Position numbers and translations under genes: made by a program. This document shows, piece by piece, positions 51,251 to 58,860 of a stretch of DNA of 64,000 nucleotides. Source of the stretch: an uncultured Candidatus Saccharibacteria bacterium (lineage in GTDB: Bacteria > Patescibacteriota > Saccharimonadia > Saccharimonadales > Saccharimonadaceae); assembly GCA_937924995.1 (NCBI GenBank), contig CALEXY010000007.1, forward strand, positions 4,158-68,157, in the 5' to 3' direction. Every line of letters begins with the position of its first letter. Positions within the stretch are counted from its first letter, which is position 1. The notes beneath the pieces were generated by a model. It was not told the origin of the DNA. It did not search any database and saw only the letters and a list, made by a program, of their open reading frames with translations.

Positions 51251-53539
51251 TTACATTCCTGGGATATGAAAGGCGGTTGGGTCAATTTTAGCTGGTGCTG
51301 GTTCAGTTGGCTCTTCTGGTGAGAAAATAGCAGCTGGTTCAGCGATTGGTGCAGCGGCTGGTGCGTTAGTGTCGACTGGCTGAGAAATCAGCGGCGACTC
51401 TGAAGCAAAAGTGCGAAGTGGTGGCTCGACTGGGACTGGAGTGATTGGAGCTGGATTAGCTTGGGCAGCCTCGGTGGCAGCAGCAGCCTGAGCGAAGAAA
51501 TCAACATCCGGAGTCGATGGGGCCTCTGGCGGCATTGGCGGCATCGGTGGCATTAAGTCGGCTGGTACTGAATTAACAAATGCTTGGTCGTTAGCTAGTG
51601 GTTGATTTGGCATAGAAGCAGCATCAAAAATCACTGGAGCTGGTGGAACTGGAGGCATTGACTGCATCGGTTCCATTGGCTGCACTGGTGGTACTGGCGC
51701 CATAGGCTGTACTGGTTGTGTAAATTGAACTGGCTCTACTGGAGCGGCCATTGGCGTAGGTTGCATTGGCTCGACATATGGCATGGATTGAGCTTGAGAG
51801 ACTGGAGCAGTAAATTGCATCGGCTGAACAGGAGAGGCTGGTTCAGGATACTGCGTTGGTTGAACGTACTGGGTTGGCTGAATCGGTTGGACTGGCTGAA
51901 CTTGCTGGATCTGCTGGGCTGGCTGGACTGGAGCCGAATATTGCATCGGTTGCTCTTGTGGAATTGGTGTAACAAGTGGAGTTGACTGAGCAAGTGGAGC
52001 TGTTTGAGTAAGTGGGACTGACGTAGCAAGTGGAGCCGGTGCAGCGAATGGGGCTGATGTAGCAAGGTTTTGTGCAAAATTAAGTGGCGGAGTTGGCATG
52101 ACTGGCGTCTGATAATTTGGCGTTTCATTAGTGTAGTTTGGTTGAGGTAGACTAGGCTCTGGGTTTTGGATGAAATTATTTTCCATCACGGCCGAAGCTG
52201 CGGCGGCGGCAGGATTAATTGGAGCCTGATAAACTGGAGCTTGCTGAGGTTCAAGAGACTGAGGGATTGGAGCCGACTGAGACTCGATTGTCTGAGGTGC
52301 GGACGTTGGCTGTGATTCGAAAGACTGAGAGACTGGAGCTGGTTGAGAGACTGGTTGAGGTTCTTGAGGTTGAAGTGCTGGAGAAATTTGAGATTCAAAG
52401 GATTGAGCAGCCGGAGTTGATTGAGATTCAAGAGGTTGACCATCAAGTGTTTGATTAGGATTTGGTTCAATTTCAATATAATCAAGCGGACTATCGGAAA
52501 CCGGAATGGACTCTACGAGAGCCGAACCAGCTGTGACAGCTGGGGTAGTTGGAACAGCAGGGTTTAATGGGGTGGCAGGAGTAGCAGCGATAACAGACGC
52601 TTCTGGTACTTGGACTCCGTTCGAGACTTGAGCTTCGTTTGAGGCTTGGGTTTCGGCTGGAGCTTGAGCTTCAGCTGGAGTTTTAATTTTCTCCATAATT
52701 TGAGAAGAAATTAGCTGCTGATTGGCGCCAAAGGACATCAATTTCGAGGCAATCGACATAGTATTCGATGAGGTGCGTGGATTAGAAAAATGATCAGTAG
52801 AGGCGACAATACCAGTGAGAAGCGCGGTTGCGACCTGCTCACTAAAACTGGCTAGTCCAAGCTTATCGGCCAGACCTACAATCATTTCAGAAATAGAGGA
52901 AACATTAGAGTCCTGCCATTCGAGTTCAGCAAAACGACCCGGAGTATCGACGGTAAGATTAATTGCAGTAGCATCGTGCATAATGCGACCATATTCGGAA
53001 AGCGCTGGGTCAATTTCATCACCAGAAATGACATTGAAACAAATTACTAGATCAACATTATAGTCACCGTGAGACATACTGAGGTCGGCTTGACCAATAG
53101 TAGCCTTGTACGGCGTGACGTAAACTTTGACGAAATCACCTTCGATTTTATAACTAATATGATCAACCTTATCCTTACTGAGAGCAATAATAAAATCCTG
53201 CAAACTATTAGTAGTCTTTTCGAAGGTTTCTTCTGGTTTCAAAAATTGCAAAACATTTGGCACTTGACCGGAAAAGATGGCAGTGACATGCTTGCGCATG
53301 GTGTCAAGAATCATAGCAAGACCAAGTGCGGCCGAAATTTCATCGATATTCGGATTTTTCGAGAGCGCAATCAAAATATTTTCACTGGCTTTGATTTTTT
53401 CGACTACTCGGTTCGTAATATTACTGATATCATCAAGGGCCGGCAGCTCGCCAGCTTCGGCATTTTTAATGGCATTAGTGACACTACTACCGAGCTTAGG
53501 GTTAATAGGTGAATTTGAATTTTGATTATTTGTTTGCAT
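51251..53539 (-). CDS. Degenerate DHH-phosphoesterase-like protein with long P/Q-rich tail
   Basis: 762 aa. Residues about 35-310 follow the fold order of NrnA-type DHH phosphoesterases (NILIALSKNPNIDEISAALGLAMIL; DLVICFNV; INLTVDTPGRFAEL; TGIVASTDHFSNPRTSSNT), but the catalytic D-x-D and DHH signatures are lost (DHH is replaced by VDTP), so hydrolysis is unlikely. Residues about 310-762 are low-complexity P, Q, A, V, M repeats (for example VQPMQFTAP-like units), probably disordered. It precedes truB; family neighbours (rbfA, nrnA, truB) explain the location. Role unknown; a scaffold or nucleotide sensor is possible. Confidence 0.65.
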   Translation of the reverse strand: MQTNNQNSNSPINPKLGSSVTNAIKNAEAGELPALDDISNITNRVVEKIKASENILIALSKNPNIDEISAALGLAMILDTMRKHVTAIFSGQVPNVLQFLKPEETFEKTTNSLQDFIIALSKDKVDHISYKIEGDFVKVYVTPYKATIGQADLSMSHGDYNVDLVICFNVISGDEIDPALSEYGRIMHDATAINLTVDTPGRFAELEWQDSNVSSISEMIVGLADKLGLASFSEQVATALLTGIVASTDHFSNPRTSSNTMSIASKLMSFGANQQLISSQIMEKIKTPAEAQAPAETQASNEAQVSNGVQVPEASVIAATPATPLNPAVPTTPAVTAGSALVESIPVSDSPLDYIEIEPNPNQTLDGQPLESQSTPAAQSFESQISPALQPQEPQPVSQPAPVSQSFESQPTSAPQTIESQSAPIPQSLEPQQAPVYQAPINPAAAAASAVMENNFIQNPEPSLPQPNYTNETPNYQTPVMPTPPLNFAQNLATSAPFAAPAPLATSVPLTQTAPLAQSTPLVTPIPQEQPMQYSAPVQPAQQIQQVQPVQPIQPTQYVQPTQYPEPASPVQPMQFTAPVSQAQSMPYVEPMQPTPMAAPVEPVQFTQPVQPMAPVPPVQPMEPMQSMPPVPPAPVIFDAASMPNQPLANDQAFVNSVPADLMPPMPPMPPEAPSTPDVDFFAQAAAATEAAQANPAPITPVPVEPPLRTFASESPLISQPVDTNAPAAAPIAEPAAIFSPEEPTEPAPAKIDPTAFHIPGM

Positions 53540-53605
53540 TTTTGACTCTTTTCCTCTTAAAATATAACATAATCATCTTGGGCTTGCAAGGAAAACTGAC
53601 ACGGT

Positions 53606-53611
53606 TATAAT
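53606..53611 (+). promoter_or_regulatory. Promoter of mutM
   Basis: TATAAT 6 nt before the ATG at 53618, with TTGCAA 16 bp upstream as -35. Predicts a leaderless mRNA. Confidence 0.6.
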
Positions 53612-53617
53612 AGAGAT

Positions 53618-54571
53618 ATGCCAGAGTTACCAGAAGTTGAAACAATCCTCAGGGGGGTTTTGAAATTTACTAAACATAAATCAGTGGGAAAAGTCAAAAT
53701 TAGTTCCCTCTCCTCTTTTTATGGACCAAAGGAATTAATCGAAGGACAAAAGATTTTGGGCATGCGCCGATTTGGCAAAGCCTTGATTTTTGATTTCGAA
53801 AATGGCGTTTCAATGATGGTGCATCTGAGAATGACCGGGCAATTAATTTATCGAAATCTAGGAACCGAATCTGGTAAAGATTTCGTGAAGATGATTTCGC
53901 AAGGTGATTTTAAAACGGAATTGTTTGACAAGGATGGTTTTTCGGGCGGACACCCCAGCGAAAGTTTTTATGGGGGTTTACCAAATAAGCAAACGCGAGT
54001 GGAGTTTGAAGTTTGCGATAAAGATTCTTCTGGTGAATTAGAACAAATCGGTACGCTTTATTTTAACGATCAGAGGAAATTCGGTTTCTGTAAAGTACTA
54101 GAAACTAGTGAAGTAGAAAATGAGCCTTTTATCAAGAAGCTCGCCAAAGAGCCGTGGGATATGACCGATGAAGAATTCAAAAAGAATTTGATGCGACATA
54201 AAAAAGCTTTGATTAAGCCGACGATTCTAGACCAAACAGTGGTTTGCGGGCTGGGCAATATTTACGCCGATGAGTCGCTTTATTTTGCCAAAATCCACCC
54301 AGAGCGCATTGTGGAAAGTTTGAGTGATGAAGAAATTCATGAGTTATTAATTGGCGCGCGTACGGTCATGCAAGAGTCTATTGATTCTGGTGGCAGTACG
54401 ATGGCGACTTACGTGAAGGCTGATGGTACGAAGGGTGATTATTTAACTAAGTTTGCCAAAGTTTTTCGTCGCGAGGGTGAACCATGCGAAAGATGTGGGA
54501 CGGAAATTATCAAAATTAAGGTTGCAGGACGTGGCACACATCTTTGTCCATACTGTCAAAAGAAATTTTAG
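53618..54571 (+). CDS. mutM: Formamidopyrimidine-DNA glycosylase MutM
   Basis: Removes 8-oxoguanine and FaPy lesions. The N-terminus MPELPEVETI supplies the catalytic Pro2 and Glu3; FGKALIFDF, MVHLRMTGQL, ILDQTVVCGLGNIYADESLY (helix-two-turn-helix) and the zinc finger CERCGTEIIKIKVAGRGTHLCPYCQ are intact. 317 aa, about 40 longer than usual due to an insert at residues 85-125 (GKDFVKMISQGDFKTELFDK region). Followed 7 bp later by the HolA-like gene. Confidence 0.96.
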   Translation: MPELPEVETILRGVLKFTKHKSVGKVKISSLSSFYGPKELIEGQKILGMRRFGKALIFDFENGVSMMVHLRMTGQLIYRNLGTESGKDFVKMISQGDFKTELFDKDGFSGGHPSESFYGGLPNKQTRVEFEVCDKDSSGELEQIGTLYFNDQRKFGFCKVLETSEVENEPFIKKLAKEPWDMTDEEFKKNLMRHKKALIKPTILDQTVVCGLGNIYADESLYFAKIHPERIVESLSDEEIHELLIGARTVMQESIDSGGSTMATYVKADGTKGDYLTKFAKVFRREGEPCERCGTEIIKIKVAGRGTHLCPYCQKKF

Positions 54572-54578
54572 GACGTAA

Positions 54579-55223
54579 ATGATTTATATTTTTGACGGAG
54601 AGGACCGCAAAAAAGCCGAGCAAAAAGCCCGGATGATTTTGGGCGAAAAAATCGAGATTATCGATGCGGATAATATTGGTCTAGTAGAACTGGAATCGAT
54701 TTTTCTCGGCGTCACGTTTTTTGAAGCGGAGCGTCGAATTTTAATTAAAGATCTGTTTCTGAAAAAAGATTTGGTGGAGAAACTGCCAAACTTGATAAAT
54801 ACGCCACATAAAATTGTTCTACTTGAAACCAAACTTGATAAGCGTGGGACGGTTTATAAAGAACTAGTGAAGCTGGCAAAAACTAATTCGGAGATTAAAT
54901 TCGAAACTTTTGCAGCGGCAGAGCAGGCAGTGGATCGCAATGCGGTGTTTCGAATTTTTGATTTAGCAATGACGGATGGCAGACGTGCGGTAAAAAATTT
55001 ACAATCTATTGAATCCGACAACGATCCTTATGCGACAATTGGGGCTTGGACGAAAAAGGCTTGTGATTTACTAGAGCGAAATCCCAAAAAAGCCCGGGCG
55101 ATTCTAAAAGAATTAGCCAAAATCGATGTACTAGTAAAATCGACGGATTTTAGCAAAGAACCTTGGACGCTGCTTGAAGGGTTTCTACTGAGAATCTCTA
55201 AAGATTCTACTGAAAGTTTCTGA
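54579..55223 (+). CDS. HolA-like DNA polymerase III delta subunit, short form
   Basis: 214 aa. MIYIFDGEDRKKAEQKARMIL, ERRILIKDLFLKKDLVEKLP and HKIVLLETKLDKRGTVYKELVKLA resemble the N-terminal AAA-like region of the clamp-loader delta subunit, and the C-terminal helices (AMTDGRRAVKNLQSIE, WTKKACDLLERNPKKA) its domain III. It is about 100 residues shorter than typical HolA. The neighbour rpsT supports the call, since holA-rpsT is a common pair. The stop codon lies in a degenerate tandem repeat. Confidence 0.65.
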   Translation: MIYIFDGEDRKKAEQKARMILGEKIEIIDADNIGLVELESIFLGVTFFEAERRILIKDLFLKKDLVEKLPNLINTPHKIVLLETKLDKRGTVYKELVKLAKTNSEIKFETFAAAEQAVDRNAVFRIFDLAMTDGRRAVKNLQSIESDNDPYATIGAWTKKACDLLERNPKKARAILKELAKIDVLVKSTDFSKEPWTLLEGFLLRISKDSTESF

Positions 55224-55290
55224 GGATCCTACCGAATTTTAAAATTCCTACTGAAAGTTTCTAAGGATTTCGCTGAATGTTAAATTACAA
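55206..55290. repeat. Degenerate 41-bp tandem repeat across the holA stop
   Basis: CTACTGAAAGTTTCT occurs at 55207 and 55248 (period 41), followed by RAGGAT in each; the first copy includes the TGA stop. Similar in kind to the 45-bp repeat at 21170. Confidence 0.65.
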
Positions 55291-55301
55291 AATCTAGATC
55301 A

Positions 55302-55327
55302 AAAAAGACCTCCGGAGAGGTCTTTTT
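55302..55327. terminator. Bidirectional terminator between holA-like gene and rpsT
   Basis: AAAAAGACCTC / GAGGTCTTTTT stem with CGGA loop. Confidence 0.9.
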
Positions 55328-55328
55328 A

Positions 55329-55679
55329 CTAAGCAGCCTTTTTGGTGGTCTTCTTAGCGGTAGTCTTTTTAGCGACAGTCTTTTTTGCAGTAGCTTTCTT
55401 AGCGGTAGCTTTTTTGGCAGTGGTTTCTACCTTGGCACCATTAGAAGTCTTAGCAATTTTTACCAAGCTAGCCTTACGACGAGAAGCGGTATTCTTCTTG
55501 ATGAGGCCTTTTTTAGCAGCCTTGTCGTATTCAGATTGAGCTTTGGAAAGATTCTCAGCAGTTGGGTTAGCTTTGAAAGCCTTAAGAGCGTTCTTGATGA
55601 ACTTCTTAATCTGTTGATTCTTTGCAGTGCGTTTGACTGCTTGACGAGCTGCCTTTTTTGCAGATTTGATAATCGGCAT
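55329..55679 (-). CDS. rpsT: Ribosomal protein bS20 with lysine-rich tail
   Basis: Small-subunit assembly protein. MPIIKSAKKAARQAVKRTAKNQQIKKFIKNALKAF and KGLIKKNTASRRKASLVKIA are the bS20 core (first 85 residues). The last 30 residues are KKATAKK-type repeats like histone H1 tails, giving 116 aa instead of about 87; probably extra RNA contact. Single gene. Confidence 0.96.
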   Translation of the reverse strand: MPIIKSAKKAARQAVKRTAKNQQIKKFIKNALKAFKANPTAENLSKAQSEYDKAAKKGLIKKNTASRRKASLVKIAKTSNGAKVETTAKKATAKKATAKKTVAKKTTAKKTTKKAA

Positions 55680-55771
55680 TATAGTTTCCTGTTTAAAACG
55701 ATTTAATGATTAATATACTTGTGAAATATTATACATGATTTTCATAGATTGTAAAGATGGGGGCCGGAGAC

Positions 55772-55777
55772 TATAAT
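55772..55777 (+). promoter_or_regulatory. Promoter of uppP
   Basis: TATAAT 6 nt before the ATG at 55784, with TTGTAA 17 bp upstream. Predicts a leaderless mRNA. Confidence 0.6.
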
Positions 55778-55783
55778 AAAAAT

Positions 55784-56593
55784 ATGAACATTTTAGAATC
55801 GACCGTCTTAGGTCTTGTACAAGGTATTACTGAATTTATTCCGGTGTCTTCCTCTGGGCATCTCGAAATCACTCAGCGCATTTTGGGCGCGGGTGGACGC
55901 GCGGAAGATTTTCATTTCTTTTTGGAATTAATTAATTTTGGTACGCTGTTTGCGTTACTTTTCTATTATCGTCAAACGATTTGGGAAATTATGCAACGCG
56001 TATTTGTAAAAAAAGACTATAAATTAACACTCAATATCTTAATCACTTCGATTCCAGCCGGTATCATTGGTTTAGTGCTTTCAAAAGTAATCGAAAAAAT
56101 GCCATTCTTTTCGAGTCTTACTACGATTGGTTTCGCGATGGGCTTTGTCGGCTTAATTATGATTTTCGTGAATAAATTACCACACTTATCGAAACTGAAA
56201 GATGAAAATGAATTGACTCCAGGCCGCGCTTTGGCGATTGGCTTAGCGCAAACCTTTGCTTTGATTCCTGGAGTTTCCCGCTCTGGCTCGACAATTATTA
56301 CTGGCCGTGTGATGGGGCTTGATTCGAAGTCGGCAGCGAAATATTCTTTCCTGGCTAGCCTTCCAATCATGATTGCAGTTTGTGGTAAATCCCTACTTTC
56401 AAGTTCTTCGAGAGCTTACATTACTAGCAATTTAGGCATGCTTTTACTCTCGAACTTAGTAGCCTTTGTTTCTGGATTAATCGCACTACAAATCGTAATG
56501 AAATATTTCAAGAAAGAAAATTCAATCCCAAGCTTCGGTGTTTATCGTGTGATTTTATCTCTTGGAATTTTCGCCGCACTACTACTCTTCTAA
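55784..56593 (+). CDS. uppP: Undecaprenyl-diphosphatase UppP/BacA
   Basis: Recycles the lipid carrier for peptidoglycan and surface-glycan synthesis at the membrane. GLVQGITEFIPVSSSGHLE (motif with catalytic E and S) and the second motif PGVSRSGSTIITGRVMG are intact; seven to eight membrane helices fill 269 aa. The start is the ATG at 55784, set by the TATAAT box. Monocistronic with a terminator at 56607-56634. Confidence 0.97.
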   Translation: MNILESTVLGLVQGITEFIPVSSSGHLEITQRILGAGGRAEDFHFFLELINFGTLFALLFYYRQTIWEIMQRVFVKKDYKLTLNILITSIPAGIIGLVLSKVIEKMPFFSSLTTIGFAMGFVGLIMIFVNKLPHLSKLKDENELTPGRALAIGLAQTFALIPGVSRSGSTIITGRVMGLDSKSAAKYSFLASLPIMIAVCGKSLLSSSSRAYITSNLGMLLLSNLVAFVSGLIALQIVMKYFKKENSIPSFGVYRVILSLGIFAALLLF

Positions 56594-56606
56594 AAGATTC
56601 TGCCAA

Positions 56607-56634
56607 AAAAATCCGGCCCTAGAGCCGGATTTTT
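56607..56634 (+). terminator. Terminator of uppP
   Basis: AAATCCGGC / GCCGGATTT stem with CCTAGA loop and T tail; may also serve aspS. Confidence 0.88.
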
Positions 56635-56671
56635 ATTTGCTTTGATTTTGAGATCAGAATTTAGCTTGCTT

Positions 56672-58435
56672 CTATTCCTCATCCTCTACGATTTGAAGGT
56701 GAGCTTCTTCGAGCTGAATTGAGTCGACAAGGGATGGTGAATTCATCATGAGGTCGACACCAGAACCGTTCTTCGGGAAGGCCACGATATCACGGATATT
56801 TTTATTATCATTTAGAACCATGAAAATACGCTCAATACCGAAGGCACAACCAGCGTGAGGAGGGGCGCCGAACTTAAAGGCGTTCAACATACCACCGAAA
56901 CGGGCTTCGACATATTTCTCGTCATAACCAAGAATACCGAAAACCTTATACATCACTTCTGGGCTGTGATTACGTACGGCACCAGAACAAATTTCAAAAC
57001 CATTCATCACCATATCGTATTGGTCGGCGACAATCGCAAGTTTTTCGGCATCAGTCTCGGCGGCTTCGAGCGCCTTGAGTCCGCCTTTTGGCATAGAGAA
57101 TGGGTTGTGACCAAAGTCTAATTTGTTCTTGCCTTCATCCCACTCATAAAATGGAAAATCTACAATCCAACAGAGTGCAACAAGATTATCGTCTTTCAAG
57201 TTGAAGTGATCAGCAAACGCGATACGAAGTTGGCCGAGCACTTTATTCACTTTCGAGAGTGAATCGGCGCCGAAGAAAACCGCATCACCATTTTCCGCAC
57301 CAGTGAGTTCTTTGATTTTAGCTAGTTCGGTTTCGGTGAGGAATTTAGCGATTGGACTTTTTACTTCATCGTTTTCATAGATGATGTAAGCAAGACCACC
57401 CGCACCAAGCTTGCGGGCCTTTTCGGTGAAATTATCAATTTGAGATCGCGAAAGGGTGGCGCCATTTTTCACACAAATAGCCTTGACGGATTCAGTTTGA
57501 AAAACTTTAAAACCAGTATCTTTCAAAGCTTCTTTCAGATCGATTAATTCCATACCATAACGGAGATCTGGCTTATCGACGCCAAAACGATTCATAGCTT
57601 CCTGATACGGAATACGTGGAATTTCTTCTGAGAGTAATTTCTTGTGAGCAAAATCGGTAACTAAGGATTTAATTAGTGGTTCCATAGTGGTGCGAACTAC
57701 TTCACCCTCTTCCACGAAAGACATCTCGAGATCGAGCTGATAGAAATCACCGTATAGACGATCGGCACGTGGATCTTCGTCGCGGAAACATGGCGCGATT
57801 TGATAATAACGAGGAATTCCACCAACCATTAAAAGTTGCTTGAACTGTTGGGGAGCTTGAGGTAAGGCATAAAACTGTCCTGGACGAAGTCTGGATGGCA
57901 CAAGAAAGTCACGGGCACCTTCTGGGCTGGAGTTAGCTAAAATTGGCGTAGTGACTTCGATAAAATCGTGGGCTTCCATATAATCACGCATGAAGTGATA
58001 AAATTCAGCACGACGACGCAAGGTATGAAGCATACTTGGACGACGGAGATCAAGATAACGATATTTAAGACGAAGCTCTTCGCCAGATTCCACACCGTCA
58101 TCATGGGTATTAACCGGCAAAGGTTCAGAGCGATTTAAGAGTTCCAGTGAGTCGACCACTAATTCAATGTCGCCCGTAGCAATATGAGGATTACGCAGAG
58201 CAGGGTCGCGCTCACGAATTAGACCAGTAGCCGAAATGACAAATTCATCGCGCAAACTTTCGGCGATGGCAAAATTTTCAGCATTTTCTGGGGTAATCAC
58301 TAGCTGAATAATCCCCTCGTGGTCACGTAAGTCAATGAAGATTAACCCACCGTGATCACGCCTAGAATTTACCCAACCAGAGACTGTAACATGTTGATTG
58401 ATTTGTTGTTTTAGTTCTCCAGACAGTTTTCTCAT
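56672..58435 (-). CDS. aspS: Aspartyl-tRNA synthetase
   Basis: Charges tRNA-Asp (or Asp and Asn if non-discriminating). N-terminal OB anticodon-binding domain (VTVSGWVNSRRDHGGLIFIDLRD), class II motif 2 (CFRDEDPRADRLYGDFYQLDLEMSF), the bacterial GAD insert (about 280-420) and motif 3 (GGMLNAFKFGAPPHAGCAFGIERI). 587 aa, full bacterial length. TATAAT (58448-58443) lies 7 nt before the ATG at 58435, so probably leaderless. Confidence 0.97.
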   Translation of the reverse strand: MRKLSGELKQQINQHVTVSGWVNSRRDHGGLIFIDLRDHEGIIQLVITPENAENFAIAESLRDEFVISATGLIRERDPALRNPHIATGDIELVVDSLELLNRSEPLPVNTHDDGVESGEELRLKYRYLDLRRPSMLHTLRRRAEFYHFMRDYMEAHDFIEVTTPILANSSPEGARDFLVPSRLRPGQFYALPQAPQQFKQLLMVGGIPRYYQIAPCFRDEDPRADRLYGDFYQLDLEMSFVEEGEVVRTTMEPLIKSLVTDFAHKKLLSEEIPRIPYQEAMNRFGVDKPDLRYGMELIDLKEALKDTGFKVFQTESVKAICVKNGATLSRSQIDNFTEKARKLGAGGLAYIIYENDEVKSPIAKFLTETELAKIKELTGAENGDAVFFGADSLSKVNKVLGQLRIAFADHFNLKDDNLVALCWIVDFPFYEWDEGKNKLDFGHNPFSMPKGGLKALEAAETDAEKLAIVADQYDMVMNGFEICSGAVRNHSPEVMYKVFGILGYDEKYVEARFGGMLNAFKFGAPPHAGCAFGIERIFMVLNDNKNIRDIVAFPKNGSGVDLMMNSPSLVDSIQLEEAHLQIVEDEE

Positions 58436-58442
58436 AATCTCT

Positions 58443-58448
58443 ATTATA
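58443..58448 (-). promoter_or_regulatory. -10 box of aspS
   Basis: TATAAT 7 nt before the ATG at 58435. Confidence 0.6.
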
Positions 58449-58490
58449 ACATAATAAACCAGTCAACTTTTCAAATTATAAAATCAAGAA

Positions 58491-58514
58491 AAATATCGCT
58501 GGAAAGCGATATTT
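58491..58514 (-). terminator. Terminator of the 26-aa gene
   Basis: AAATATCGCT / AGCGATATTT stem with a 4-nt loop and TTTTTCTT tail on the minus strand. Confidence 0.8.
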
Positions 58515-58559
58515 GTCCTCAAATATTAATCCTTAAGATTGAATTTTGACTATTCAAGA

Positions 58560-58640
58560 CTAATATTCGATATACTCTTGCCATGGGGCAGGAGGAATTT
58601 TCGACTTTTTGCGCGAAGATTCACGTTTAAGTCTACGCAT
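58560..58640 (-). CDS. Very small basic protein, 26 aa
   Basis: A compact transcription unit in the aspS-wzc gap: -35 TTGCCA (58753-58748), 16 bp, -10 TAAAAT (58731-58726), a leader opening with a helix, AAGGAG, the ORF and a terminator. The peptide starts MRRLKRESSRKKSK and ends in a PPAPWQEYIEY-type tail; its composition is not random but no family is recognised. AAGGAG is 14 nt from this ATG and directly before a 3-codon ORF, so the true start is not certain. Confidence 0.5.
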   Translation of the reverse strand: MRRLKRESSRKKSKIPPAPWQEYIEY

Positions 58641-58667
58641 ATTTACGAATGCATCTCCTTAATAATC

Positions 58668-58718
58668 ATTGCACACGACCTAGCCCCCACCAGCCACCGA
58701 GTGACTAAAAAGTGCAAT
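58668..58718 (-). promoter_or_regulatory. Structured leader of the 26-aa gene
   Basis: ATTGCAC (58718-58712) pairs with GTGCAAT (58674-58668), enclosing about 37 nt with a GGTGGCTGGTGGGGG core. The helix starts at the predicted transcription start, like small riboswitch or sRNA domains; the family is not recognised. Confidence 0.4.
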
Positions 58719-58860
58719 AGAATTAATTTTATCAAATATTTTATTTTTGGCAAATTTTAGGTATTGACAAGCACTTTGAAGATGCTTATGGCTATTGACA
58801 AATATGGGTAAATTATTGTTTTATGTTTATTTTTTATATTAAATATGATATAAATTAGGT

